Shown here piece by piece: positions 33,196 to 41,325 of a stretch of DNA of 64,000 bases (the stretch's first letter is position 1; each line of letters opens with the position of its first letter). Position numbers and translations under genes: made by a program. The notes beneath the pieces were generated by a model. It searched no databases. It was given only the letters and a program-made list of their open reading frames with translations, and was not told the origin of the DNA. The DNA is from Streptomyces sp. NBC_00775. GTDB lineage: Bacteria; Actinomycetota; Actinomycetes; Streptomycetales; Streptomycetaceae. The stretch covers positions 4,898,001 through 4,962,000 of the forward strand of contig NZ_CP108938.1 of assembly GCF_036347135.1 (NCBI RefSeq). Reading direction: 5' to 3'.

Positions 33196-34326
33196 TCAGG
33201 CCGTGGCGGAGGCGGCGCGCTTGGCCGGGGCCTTCGGCCTGGCTGGGGCCTTGCGCCGGGCCGGGACCTGCGGCTTGGCGGCGGCGGGCTTGGCCTGGGC
33301 GCGCTTGACCGGGGCCTTCGGCTTGGACGCGGCGGTCGCGGCATCGGCGGCGGGCACGGCCGGGGTGGCGGCCTCGGCGGGGGCCTTGGGCTTGGCCGCG
33401 GCGAGGCTCGTGTGCTCGGCGTCGGGGTTCAGGCTGGCGATCTCGCGGGCCTCGGCGTGCGCCTTGGCCTGCCGCATGTTGAACCGTGCCTTGGCAACCG
33501 CGTCGGCGACGCGGTCCATCTGGTCCACGCGCTTGCCGACCTCGCCCTCCAGGGCCAGGGCCAGCTTCATCGGGTCCGCCTTGGCCAGCTCCTCCAGCAG
33601 GCCGAGGATCTGCTCAATCCGGTCGATGTTCGACCGGGTCTTGGTGCGCTCGCGCTGCCGCTCCTCGCGCTCCTCGGGGCTCATCTCCTCCATGATCATG
33701 GCGACGATCTGACCCTGCTGCTGCTTGAGCGCGTACGCGAAGTGCACCAGTTCGTTGTCGCCGGCGAAGGCGCCCTTGGCCCACTTCTTCATGACCGCGG
33801 CCTGGTTGCCGGGCGTCAGGGCTGCGATCTGGACGGCGGCCTGGGTGCCGATCGCGCCCGAGTTGACGTGCTGCTGCACTTCCTCGGTCAGGTCGAGGAG
33901 TGCGAGGCGCAGCGTCACGTACTGCGTGGACTTGCCGAACTCCTTGGCGACGTCCTTGGGTTCGGCGCCCTTCTGCTCGTCGAGGATCCGGCGGAACGCC
34001 TTGGCTTCCTCCATCGGCGTCATGTCGGCGCGGTTGATGTTCTCGGCGACCGACCGCTTGAAACGCTCCAGGGCGGTCAGGTCGTCGTCGGTGACGATGC
34101 ACTTGATCTCGGTGAGTTCGGCGAGCTGGTGCGCGCGCCAGCGGCGCTCACCGGCGACGATCTCGTAGCCGCCGGCCTCGCCGTCCTTGCGGACCTCGAT
34201 GGGCTGCATGAGGCCGAACCGCTTGATGGAGTCGGCGAGTTCCTGCAGGGCGCCCGGCTCGAAGAACTCGCGCGGCTGGCGCTCGTTGCGGTGGATCCGG
34301 TCGAGGGGGAGGGTCGTGATCGTCAT
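33196..34326 (-). CDS. parB: ParB/Spo0J-type partition protein with Lys/Ala/Pro tail
   Basis: 376 residues from the ATG at 34326 (TTGGAGCGA upstream). The N-terminal ParB domain contains IHRNERQPREFFEPGALQEL, the CTP-binding GYEIVAGERRWRAHQLAEL and RFKRSVAENINRADMTPMEE. A helix-turn-helix follows (KDVAKEFGKSTQYVTLRLAL), so this is a full DNA-binding ParB. The last 80 residues are repeats of P-K-A-P and A-A-A-K type, like histone-like tails. No ParA and no parS site of the chromosomal kind are seen. It may be a plasmid-type partition protein of an extrachromosomal phase or a regulator. Confidence 0.88.
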   Translation of the reverse strand: MTITTLPLDRIHRNERQPREFFEPGALQELADSIKRFGLMQPIEVRKDGEAGGYEIVAGERRWRAHQLAELTEIKCIVTDDDLTALERFKRSVAENINRADMTPMEEAKAFRRILDEQKGAEPKDVAKEFGKSTQYVTLRLALLDLTEEVQQHVNSGAIGTQAAVQIAALTPGNQAAVMKKWAKGAFAGDNELVHFAYALKQQQGQIVAMIMEEMSPEEREERQRERTKTRSNIDRIEQILGLLEELAKADPMKLALALEGEVGKRVDQMDRVADAVAKARFNMRQAKAHAEAREIASLNPDAEHTSLAAAKPKAPAEAATPAVPAADAATAASKPKAPVKRAQAKPAAAKPQVPARRKAPARPKAPAKRAASATA

Positions 34327-34442
34327 GGCTCGCTCCAAGAGGCCGTGGTCGGGGGCGCTTCCCGCCCCTCGTCCTCTTATTTTAGCTGCCTCTTCGGCCT
34401 TGGGCCAGATTTTTCGGGGCAATTTTCGCAGGTCAGGGCATA

Positions 34443-34478
34443 CGTCGGGGCGGGCACCGAGAGATGCCCGCCCCGACG
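34443..34478 (-). terminator. Perfect 14-base stem hairpin
   Basis: CGTCGGGGCGGGCA at 34443-34456 and its exact reverse complement at 34465-34478, loop of eight bases. It lies between the end of a 61-residue gene and the ParB gene on the minus strand. No T-run follows, as is often the case in Streptomyces. Confidence 0.7.
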
Positions 34479-34490
34479 CATGCGAGTTGT

Positions 34491-34676
34491 TCAGCTCGCC
34501 TGCACTAGCGCCTCCACCTCGCAGGGCTGCTCCTGAATGACGTCCTGCGGGTCCTCCTTGATCACGACGGCCAGCACATACAACGCCGCCGTCGCCTCGC
34601 GGGCACCTAGTTCAGGGCGGCCGGACAACTCGGCCTCCTTCATGCGCTTCCGGATGCGTGCCGGATCGATCGACAC
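34491..34676 (-). CDS. Small element protein
   Basis: 61 residues from a GTG at 34676 with GGGGAGGGGAG just upstream. Basic start (VSIDPARIRKRMKEAELSGR) and a helical hydrophobic-acidic end (ALYVLAVVIKEDPQDVIQEQ). No family recognised. A hairpin follows 13 bases later. Confidence 0.6.
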   Translation of the reverse strand: MSIDPARIRKRMKEAELSGRPELGAREATAALYVLAVVIKEDPQDVIQEQPCEVEALVQAS

Positions 34677-34783
34677 CGCACTCCCCTCCCCTCGGCGGGT
34701 TCCCCCGCCTTCGGCCACATGCACGATCACCACTCAACATGCTTCCCCCCAGGCGCCCGCCCCTACGGGTGCTAGTCGCGCAA

Positions 34784-34975
34784 CTACCAGGTGGTGTCGT
34801 CCAGTTGGACCGTCGTGCCGTCGCCGACGGTGGTGTCCGCAGGCACGGACCAGGTCGTGTCAGCGTCAGCTTCGACATGACGCGACGTCACATGCCCCTG
34901 TTCCACCCCGACAAGGACGGCCAGCACGGTGAGCGCGACGGCAGCAGAGATTCGGAAAACACGGTTGATAACCAC
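34784..34975 (-). CDS. Small secreted or membrane protein
   Basis: 63 residues from a GTG at 34975 with AGGGG 5 bases upstream. It has a signal-like N-terminus (INRVFRISAAVALTVLAVLVG) followed by a short Thr/Asp-rich tail with two DTTW repeats. No cysteine or lipobox. It is the first gene of the minus-strand run and is divergent to the LuxR-type regulator. Confidence 0.55.
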   Translation of the reverse strand: MVINRVFRISAAVALTVLAVLVGVEQGHVTSRHVEADADTTWSVPADTTVGDGTTVQLDDTTW

Positions 34976-35164
34976 TCATACCCCTGAGGTTCACAAGCAA
35001 TGGGAATCGAGCGCCGCGCGTAGACAGCAGCCAGCAACTACCAGGCTGAGCCGCTCAGTTCGCGCTCTGCGCATGTCAACCAACACCTTGTGATGGAGTT
35101 GTGGCGAAGATCAAGCCGAAGAGTTACCGTACTTTCACCAGACGCACAATTCAGGGGATGTTAG
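34976..35164. promoter_or_regulatory. Divergent promoter region
   Basis: 190 bases between the small secreted gene (minus) and the LuxR-type regulator (plus). It is AT-richer than average and must hold promoters for both directions. A good place for binding by the regulator. No clear consensus pair was seen. Confidence 0.4.
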
Positions 35165-36139
35165 GTGCCACAACTTCCCGACCTGCCTGATCTGTCCGTT
35201 CAGGCGTCGAAGGTTTACCAGCTCATACTGGACGGCAAGCCCGTGCTCCCCGAAACTCCGGGTTTGGCCGAACTGTTGACTATGGGTCTGGCAGTGGATA
35301 GCCCTTCGGGCGACGACCTCTACAGCGCCATCGAGCCTCGATTTCCGGCCATGGACATGATTGACAAAGTCCACCACCACTTGGCCGCGCTGGCCACGTA
35401 CACGGCCGCGATGCCGGGATTCCTGGCCACCGTGCGGGACCAGTTCCAGGCATCGAGGGAGCGACACGAGTCGATCCAGCTCCTGACCGGCCGCGAGGCG
35501 ATCAACGAGCACATCGCCCGCGAACACGCCGCCGCGCGCACTGAGATCATCGCCGCGCAGCCCGGCCAGCGCACACCCGAGGACCTGTCGTTCTCCTTCG
35601 ACCGTGACCGCAGCGCCCTCAAGCGGGGCCTGCCCATGCGGACGCTGTACCACAGCTCGGTCCGCCGCGTCGCCACGGTCGGCGACTGGGCGAACGCGAT
35701 GGCGGCCGCCGGCGGGGAAATCCGCACGTTCAACGGCCGCTTCCCCCGCAGCATCATCTTCGACCGCCGCGTGGCCTTCATCCCCGCGTGCACCGGCGAG
35801 AGCGAGACTCCCCCAGACAAAGCCGTCATGATCTCCGAACCGCTGATCGTGGCGCGGACCTCATACGTCTTCGGATTATTCTGGGAGCGCGCCCAGCCGT
35901 GGTACGGCCGAGGCGACAGCGGCAAAGACAAGGGCCTTGTCACCACTCCCGCCCAGCGGGCGATCCTGCGCGAGCTCTGCCTGGGCCGCACGCAGGCGCA
36001 AGCTGCCAAGAACCTCGGGATCGGCCCGGCCTGGATCAACGAGCAGCTGGGACAGCTCCGCAAGAGGCTCGGCGCGCAGACCCTCAACGAGGTCATCTAC
36101 TGGTGGGCGACATCCCCCGACCACGACGTGCAGGACTGA
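35165..36139 (+). CDS. LuxR-type transcriptional regulator
   Basis: 324 residues from a GTG at 35165 (CAGGGG 7 bases upstream). The C-terminus is a GerE/LuxR helix-turn-helix: TPAQRAILRELCLGRTQAQA, then NLGIGPAWINEQLGQLRKRL and TLNEVIYWW. The first 70 residues may hold another winged helix of the TrmB type. The middle contains an RTLYHSSVRRVATVGDWANA segment, a feature of a Streptomyces family of regulators with a phospholipase D-like sensor fold. It is the only plus-strand gene in this part and may control the divergent element genes. Confidence 0.8.
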   Translation: MPQLPDLPDLSVQASKVYQLILDGKPVLPETPGLAELLTMGLAVDSPSGDDLYSAIEPRFPAMDMIDKVHHHLAALATYTAAMPGFLATVRDQFQASRERHESIQLLTGREAINEHIAREHAAARTEIIAAQPGQRTPEDLSFSFDRDRSALKRGLPMRTLYHSSVRRVATVGDWANAMAAAGGEIRTFNGRFPRSIIFDRRVAFIPACTGESETPPDKAVMISEPLIVARTSYVFGLFWERAQPWYGRGDSGKDKGLVTTPAQRAILRELCLGRTQAQAAKNLGIGPAWINEQLGQLRKRLGAQTLNEVIYWWATSPDHDVQD

Positions 36140-36158
36140 CGCACTCGGCATAGCCCGG

Positions 36159-37121
36159 CTACGAGGCGACAGCGTTTCGCCAGGTCAGCGTGACCCGGTT
36201 GTCCACATCCCGCACCCCGCGCGCCCGCGCCGGATGGACCTGAATCTTGTCCACCAGCAGCACCACCAGGGCCCGCTTCGAGCGGTGCGGTGCGTGCTCC
36301 CACCAGCGCGCCAGATCCTCGACCCCGCCCAGCGGCACATCCACGGCCTGCTCCAGGAACCGCAGCTTCGCCCGGCTCTCCTTCAGGCTCTGCCCGATGG
36401 CCCGGTCCGTGGCGAGGAAAGTGCTCCGCGCCAGCTCGCCCTTCGCATACGGCTCGGCAAGCTCGATCCGCGACTTCTCCAGCTCGGCGATCCGGGTGCG
36501 CACCTGGTCGGCCTCTGCGGCCAGGCGCGCACGGGCCGCCTCCAGCGCGGCCAGTGCACCCGGGCGCGCCAGCTCACCGAGAACATGCTCTGCCACATAG
36601 TCCTCAAGCAGCGAGGCTGTGATGCGGACCTTGCCACATCCGCCCCGCCCCTCGAAGTTGGTCGGACAGCGGTAGGACGGCGTGCCCGCGCTCGTGCGAC
36701 CACCGGTCAACTGCTGCCCACACTCACCGCATTCACCAACCCCGCCCGTCAGCAGGTACTCGTAGTCGTCCTCGCGGGACTGGCCACTACGGATACTGCC
36801 AAGCCGGCTCGGTCGGTTCTCCTGCAGCCACAGGAACTCCTCCGGTTCGATCAGCCTCTCCCGGCCGGTCTCGCGCAGTTCGCCGGTTTCAGGATCCCGC
36901 TCCAATCCGGCGATCGACGGATTGTCCAGCAGGCGGCCGAGCGTCATGGAGGTCCACTCGCCGCCCATGGTGCCCCGGTGGCCCTCGACCGTCATCCAGG
37001 CCGCAACCTCAGCCTGTGACTGTCCGGCCCGGATACGGCCGACGGCCTCACGTACGACTTGCCGCTCCTCGGCGCGAACACGCGTCAGAGCCTGGTTGTC
37101 GAAGCCGTACAAACGCGGCAT
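36159..37121 (-). CDS. Serine-recombinase-like protein lacking the catalytic domain
   Basis: 320 residues from the ATG at 37121 (AGGTGG upstream). It contains a Recombinase-type DNA-binding domain (about 1-105; VVREAVGRIRAGQSQAEVAA and RLLDNPSIAGLERDP), a zinc ribbon with CGECGQQL and YRCP plus a later Cys (about 130-165), and a coiled coil (about 170-235; ARLAAEADQVRTRIAELEKS). The N-terminal resolvase domain with its catalytic Ser is missing, and the space upstream is filled by the excisionase gene. It is therefore either a remnant or a DNA-binding accessory factor. Confidence 0.85.
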   Translation of the reverse strand: MPRLYGFDNQALTRVRAEERQVVREAVGRIRAGQSQAEVAAWMTVEGHRGTMGGEWTSMTLGRLLDNPSIAGLERDPETGELRETGRERLIEPEEFLWLQENRPSRLGSIRSGQSREDDYEYLLTGGVGECGECGQQLTGGRTSAGTPSYRCPTNFEGRGGCGKVRITASLLEDYVAEHVLGELARPGALAALEAARARLAAEADQVRTRIAELEKSRIELAEPYAKGELARSTFLATDRAIGQSLKESRAKLRFLEQAVDVPLGGVEDLARWWEHAPHRSKRALVVLLVDKIQVHPARARGVRDVDNRVTLTWRNAVAS

Positions 37122-37137
37122 GCCACCTGTTCCCTAC

Positions 37138-37404
37138 TCATCCAGCCGCCCGCGCAGGTCCTCCCTGACGCAGCGAGCCGATCCCAAGCGCCTCCCACAA
37201 GGCGGCCGTCGGAATACGGATCGTGCTCCCCATCATCAGCGTCCGCACAGGGAACTGACCAGCCTTGATCAGGTCGTACGCCTTGTTGTGCCCGATGCCC
37301 AGTGCGCGGGCCGCGGTCACGACGTTGACCGTCGCAGGCAGTGCCAGAACCTCGTCCAGGCTCATCCCGCGCTGATCGCCGGCCAGAGTGCTCGTCGTAG
37401 TCAT
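37138..37404 (-). CDS. xis: Excisionase-like helix-turn-helix protein
   Basis: 88 residues from the ATG at 37404; a longer frame to 37482 has no site. It contains NVVTAARALGIGHNKAYDLI, GQFPVRTLMMGSTIRIPTAA and LWEALG, the winged-helix layout of AlpA/Xis excisionases (HTH_17). It stands divergent to the integrase and overlaps no other gene, which is the normal xis-int setup in Streptomyces integrative elements. It is probably co-transcribed with the recombinase-like gene 16 bases downstream. Confidence 0.78.
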   Translation of the reverse strand: MTTTSTLAGDQRGMSLDEVLALPATVNVVTAARALGIGHNKAYDLIKAGQFPVRTLMMGSTIRIPTAALWEALGIGSLRQGGPARAAG

Positions 37405-37530
37405 CTCGTTGTCGCCGTCTCCCCCGCGCCAACATGTGCCACACCATACATGCGGGACCTCGATATCAGGGAGTCCAACCAAGCAACGCTAGGGAAGAAT
37501 GTGCGCCCACAGTGACAACCCGGCGTAGGG

Positions 37531-39177
37531 GTGGGGGACGGTGTGTTCGAAGACAAGACGTTCAAAAGGTGCGCCTGCAAGGGCCCGCTGGTGGACAAGG
37601 ACGGCAGGCCAGTCCTGGACGACAACGGCCAGCAGAAGATAGGCCACCTGGACCGCAACTGCCCCCGGCACAAGGAGCGCAGCCACGGCTCGTGGTACTA
37701 CCAGATCGAGCTGGAGCGCGGCGGGGACGGCAAACGCAAGCGGCCCCGCGAGGGCGGCTTCGCCACCCAGGCCGACGCCGCCGCAAAGGCCGAGGAGGTG
37801 TGGCGGGCCTCCAAGGCCGGAGTGAACGTCCTGTCGGACGAGACGGTCACCGAGTTCCTGGCCCGCTGGCTCAAGAAGAAGAAGACCGAGCTGAAGCGGA
37901 CCACCGCCCACGAGTACGAACGCGACATCGAGCTGTACCTCGTGCCGCACCTCGGCGCGCTGAAGATGCGCAACCTGCGCGCCCGCCACGCCCAGGGCCT
38001 GTTCGACTGGATCGTCTCCGACAACGAGCGCCGCGTGGAGCACAGGGCCAAGGTCGCCGAACTCAAAGCCCGCGCCGACGCCGCGTCCGCAGCCTGGCGT
38101 GCAGCCCCCACCGGCACGAAGGAAGAGAAGGCGGAGCGGGCCCGCCTGCGGGGGTTGTGGACGGCCGCCCGCGACAACTACCTGGCCGGGCGCAAGAACC
38201 TGCAGCGGACCACCGGCCCGGCGACCATGGTCAGCATCAGGGCCACCCTGTCCTCGGCACTCAGCGACGCGGTGAAGGAGGAGCTGATCGCCAAGAACTA
38301 CGCGACGCTCCTGACCCTCCCCAAGGTGACCAAGCCTCGCGCGCTCGCCTGGACCCCGCCACGTGTGGCCCGCTGGAAGCGCACCGGGGAGAAGCCGTCC
38401 CCGGTCATGGTGTGGACGCTGCAGCAGACCGCCGAGTTCCTGGACTTCATCGTCGACGACCGCCACTTCCCCGCCTGGCACCTGGTCCTCTTCCACGGCC
38501 TGCGCCGCGGCGAGCTGGCCGCGCTCGCCTGGGACGAGGTGGACCTGGCCGACGAGATCATCCACATCAGCGAGCAACTGGTCTCGATCTCCTACGAAGT
38601 CCACGAGGACGACCCGAAGGCCGACAGCGTCCGCGACATCAAGCTCAACCGGGACTCAGCGATGCTGCTGCAGGCGTGGCGCAAGAAGCAGGCCGCCGAG
38701 CGCCAGGAGTGGGCGGAGGCCGGCGTGCCCGCCAAGACCGGCAACCGGGCCTTCACCAAGGAGGACGGCACGGCGTACCACCCGCAGTTCTTCACCGACC
38801 GCTGGGACCGGCTCGTAGAACTGTCCGGGCTGCCGCCGATCCGCCTCCACGACGGCCGCCACGAGGCGGCGAGCATGGCGCTCGCGGCCGGCGTCGCCCC
38901 GAAGGCCGTGCAGGCGATGCTCGGGCACGCCTCCATGCGCATGACCACCGACACCTACCAGACGGTGCTGCCCGAGATGCACGCCGCGACCGCCTCGGCG
39001 TCCCTGGACCTCATCACCGCCTACCGGAAGGCGGAGGCGGCGGCACAGGTGGCGCTCCGGCACGCCTCGGTGGAGACGACGGCCGACACCTACAAGACGG
39101 CGCTGCCCGAGCAGGCTGAGAAGCAAGCCGCGAAGAAGGCGATGCGGGCGAAGAGGCAGCGCAGGCGCGTCGCCTGA
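37531..39177 (+). CDS. int: Tyrosine integrase
   Basis: 548 residues. The N-terminus has CACKGPL and CPRHKERSHG, a possible zinc knuckle, and an AP2-like arm-binding start (GSWYYQIELERGGDGKRKRP). A SAM-like core domain follows. Catalytic residues are visible: Arg in LFHGLRRGELAAL (about 325), His and Arg in RLHDGRHEAAS (about 440), His in AMLGHASMRM (about 464) and Tyr in TTDTYQTVLPE (about 476). An extra copy of H-A-S then T-x-D-T-Y-x-T-x-L-P-E comes about 45 residues later. The start is uncertain (GTG at 37531 or 37543). It points toward the tRNA-Thr, its likely attachment site. Confidence 0.92.
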   Translation: MGDGVFEDKTFKRCACKGPLVDKDGRPVLDDNGQQKIGHLDRNCPRHKERSHGSWYYQIELERGGDGKRKRPREGGFATQADAAAKAEEVWRASKAGVNVLSDETVTEFLARWLKKKKTELKRTTAHEYERDIELYLVPHLGALKMRNLRARHAQGLFDWIVSDNERRVEHRAKVAELKARADAASAAWRAAPTGTKEEKAERARLRGLWTAARDNYLAGRKNLQRTTGPATMVSIRATLSSALSDAVKEELIAKNYATLLTLPKVTKPRALAWTPPRVARWKRTGEKPSPVMVWTLQQTAEFLDFIVDDRHFPAWHLVLFHGLRRGELAALAWDEVDLADEIIHISEQLVSISYEVHEDDPKADSVRDIKLNRDSAMLLQAWRKKQAAERQEWAEAGVPAKTGNRAFTKEDGTAYHPQFFTDRWDRLVELSGLPPIRLHDGRHEAASMALAAGVAPKAVQAMLGHASMRMTTDTYQTVLPEMHAATASASLDLITAYRKAEAAAQVALRHASVETTADTYKTALPEQAEKQAAKKAMRAKRQRRRVA

Positions 39178-39281
39178 CGGGCCGCCGGGCCCCACTCGGG
39201 CCCGCGCGGGCCCCATCTGGGCCCCATCTGGCCCTCGTACACACGTCATGGAGCAGTGGTTTAGACCACGAGTCAGTCAAG

Positions 39282-39324
39282 GAAAAGCAAAAGCCCCAGA
39301 TCACGGCGAGTGAGTTCTGGGGCT
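39282..39324 (-). terminator. tRNA-Thr transcription terminator
   Basis: Reading the minus strand downstream of the tRNA, AGCCCCAGA and TCTGGGGCT (9 bases) form a stem, followed by TTTTGCTTTT. This is a good intrinsic terminator for the tRNA. It lies on the element side of the tRNA, so it was either brought by the element or is part of the shared attachment sequence. Confidence 0.8.
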
Positions 39325-39331
39325 TCCACAG

Positions 39332-39371
39332 AGCCGCCTTCGGGATTCGAACCCGAGACCTACGCATTACG
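39332..39371. other. Probable attachment site at the tRNA 3' half (attR side)
   Basis: The integrase gene faces the 3' end of the tRNA-Thr gene, the usual attachment place of Streptomyces tyrosine integrases. The element-derived sequence would have restored the tRNA 3' half here. No other copy of this stretch is seen in the window, so the exact core cannot be defined. Confidence 0.55.
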
Positions 39372-39405
39372 AGTGCGTTGCTCTGGCCATCTGAGCTAAG
39401 GCGGC
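39332..39405 (-). tRNA. tRNA-Thr (anticodon CGT)
   Basis: On the minus strand: acceptor stem GCCGCCT/AGGCGGC, D arm with AGCTCAGATGG, anticodon stem and loop CTCGTAA (anticodon CGT, reads ACG), T arm with GTTCGAATC in CGGG stem. The discriminator base is T and CCA is not encoded. All stems pair. It forms the right edge of the integrated element. Confidence 0.95.
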
Positions 39406-39512
39406 ACGCTGTCCGCACTATGGTGCGATCAGCAACGTCGGTAAGTCTACACAGTTTCCAAGGGTGCTCCGTACACACCCCGGGGCACCCGCTCCCGGGG
39501 CCTGCCGCAGGG

Positions 39513-41099
39513 CTATGAGCAGCGCTTTCCCTTGGTCGGAGGGGTGCCCTGGAGGAGGTAGCGGTCGATCGTGGAGTCGATGCAGTCGCTGCCGCGGCCG
39601 TAGGCGGTGTGGCCGTCGCCGACGTAGGTGAGGAGGCGGGCGGAGGAGAGCTGGGAGGCGAGGGACTGGGCCCAGGGGTACGGGGTCGCCGGGTCGCGGG
39701 TGGTGCCGACCACGAGGATCGGGGCCGCGCCCTTCGCCTTGATGCGGTGGGCTTCGCCGGTGGGCCGCACGGGCCAGTACGCGCAGTTCAGGGAGGCCCA
39801 GGCGAGGCCCTCGCCGAAGACGGGGGACGCCTTCTCGAAGGCGGGGAGGGCTTTCTCCACCTGGTCGGGGGTGGAGAAGGCGGCCGGGAGGTCAAGGCAG
39901 TTCACGGCCGCGTTGGCGTACATCAGGTTCGCGTACCTGCCGTCGGCGTCACGCTCGTAGTAGCTGTCGGACAGGGCGAGCAGACCCGCGCCATCCTTCT
40001 CCTTCATCGCCGAGGTGAGCGCCTCCCGCAGCTGTGGCCAGGACGCCTCGTCGTACATCGCCGCGATCACCCCCGTCGTCGCGAGCGCCTCGCCGAGCCT
40101 GCGGCCGTCCGCGTCGCCGGCCGGGATGGGCGCCCGGTCCAGCTGCTGGAAGAACGCCTTCAGGTTCTTGCCCACCTGCTCCGTGCTCGTGCCCGCGCCG
40201 CCCAGCGGGCAGTCGCTCTGGTGCACGCAGTCCTTCGCGAAGGACTGGAAGGCTGTCTCGAAGCCCGCCGTCTGATCCTCGTTCAGCTTGCGGGCGGACA
40301 GGGACGGGTCCATCGCTCCGTCCAGGACCAGGCGGCCCACCCGCTCCGGGAAGAGACCGGCGTACGTCGCTCCCAGGAACGTCCCGTACGACGCCCCGAC
40401 ATACGTCAGCTTCTGGTCGCCCAGCACCGCGCGCAGGATGTCCATGTCACGGGCCGCCTCCACCGTGGAGACATGCCTCAGCAGCTCGGGCGAGCGCCGG
40501 CCGCAGCCCTCGGCGAACTTCTTGTACGAGTCGACCAGTTGCCCCCTCTCCTTCGTGTCGTCCGGCGTCGTGTCCGTCTGCGTGTACGTGTCCATCTGGC
40601 GGCCGGTGAGGCACTCGACCGGCTCGCTGCGGGCCACGCCGCGGGGGTCGACGGCGACCATGTCGTAACGGGCGCGGACCTCCGCCGGGTAGCCGATGCC
40701 GGCGTACGCCTGCAGATAGCCGACCGCCGATCCGCCCGGCCCGCCCGGGTTGACCATCAGCGAGCCCAGGCGCTTGCCCGGCCCCGTCGCCTTCTTGCGG
40801 GCGACCGCCAGCCTGATGTCGCCGGAGCCCGGCTTCGCGTAGTCGAGCGGCGCCTTCATCGTGGCGCACTCGAAGCCGGGGACCCCGCAGGTGCGCCAGT
40901 TCAGCTTCTGCCCGTAGTACGGCGACAGCGTCGACGGCGTGGAGCGCGGCAGCGCGGCCAGCACGGCGTCCGCCGTGGACGTCGCCGTGGACGACGAACT
41001 CCCGGCGGAGCAGGCCGAGATGAGCAGCGCGGCGGCGGCCAGCAGCACGCCACTCGTACGGACGGGCCGGGTCGGCCGAAGGGGACGCCTGATGTGCAT
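39513..41099 (-). CDS. Secreted alpha/beta-hydrolase lipoprotein, tripeptidyl-aminopeptidase type
   Basis: 528 residues from the ATG at 41099 (a start 27 bases earlier is possible). The signal ends in LLISACSAG, a lipobox, so a lipoprotein anchored outside the membrane. The mature part matches SlpD/SlpE and TAP-like proteases: oxyanion region VNPGGPGGSAVGY, nucleophile Ser in YVGASYGTFLG, a catalytic Asp in VVGTTRDPATP and His in VGDGHTAYG. The family cleaves short peptides from N-termini. It is the first chromosomal gene beside the tRNA and is transcribed toward it. Confidence 0.88.
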   Translation of the reverse strand: MHIRRPLRPTRPVRTSGVLLAAAALLISACSAGSSSSTATSTADAVLAALPRSTPSTLSPYYGQKLNWRTCGVPGFECATMKAPLDYAKPGSGDIRLAVARKKATGPGKRLGSLMVNPGGPGGSAVGYLQAYAGIGYPAEVRARYDMVAVDPRGVARSEPVECLTGRQMDTYTQTDTTPDDTKERGQLVDSYKKFAEGCGRRSPELLRHVSTVEAARDMDILRAVLGDQKLTYVGASYGTFLGATYAGLFPERVGRLVLDGAMDPSLSARKLNEDQTAGFETAFQSFAKDCVHQSDCPLGGAGTSTEQVGKNLKAFFQQLDRAPIPAGDADGRRLGEALATTGVIAAMYDEASWPQLREALTSAMKEKDGAGLLALSDSYYERDADGRYANLMYANAAVNCLDLPAAFSTPDQVEKALPAFEKASPVFGEGLAWASLNCAYWPVRPTGEAHRIKAKGAAPILVVGTTRDPATPYPWAQSLASQLSSARLLTYVGDGHTAYGRGSDCIDSTIDRYLLQGTPPTKGKRCS

Positions 41100-41190
41100 C
41101 TGGCGAGCGTAACCTTGCGCGATCACTTGATCACCTTCAGTCGCCTATGCGCCCTCGTACGAGTGACTCGGTCAACTCCTCGCGCCCTGC

Positions 41191-41280
41191 GTCGCACACC
41201 CCGTCACGTACGACGTCGATGTCACGCACCCCGTCACGTACGACGTCGACGTCACGCACCCCGTCACGTACGACATCGGC
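41191..41280. repeat. Three 30-base tandem repeats, intergenic
   Basis: Three adjacent units, each with CCCCGTCACGTACGAC near the middle, lie between the hydrolase start and the end of holB. Each unit carries GTACGAC and GTCAC partial dyads. A fourth, broken unit follows. They could be protein-binding sites in the hydrolase promoter. Confidence 0.82.
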
Positions 41281-41325
41281 GTCACGCACGACGTCACCAA
41301 CGACGTTACGCGCGCCGGGCGCCGG

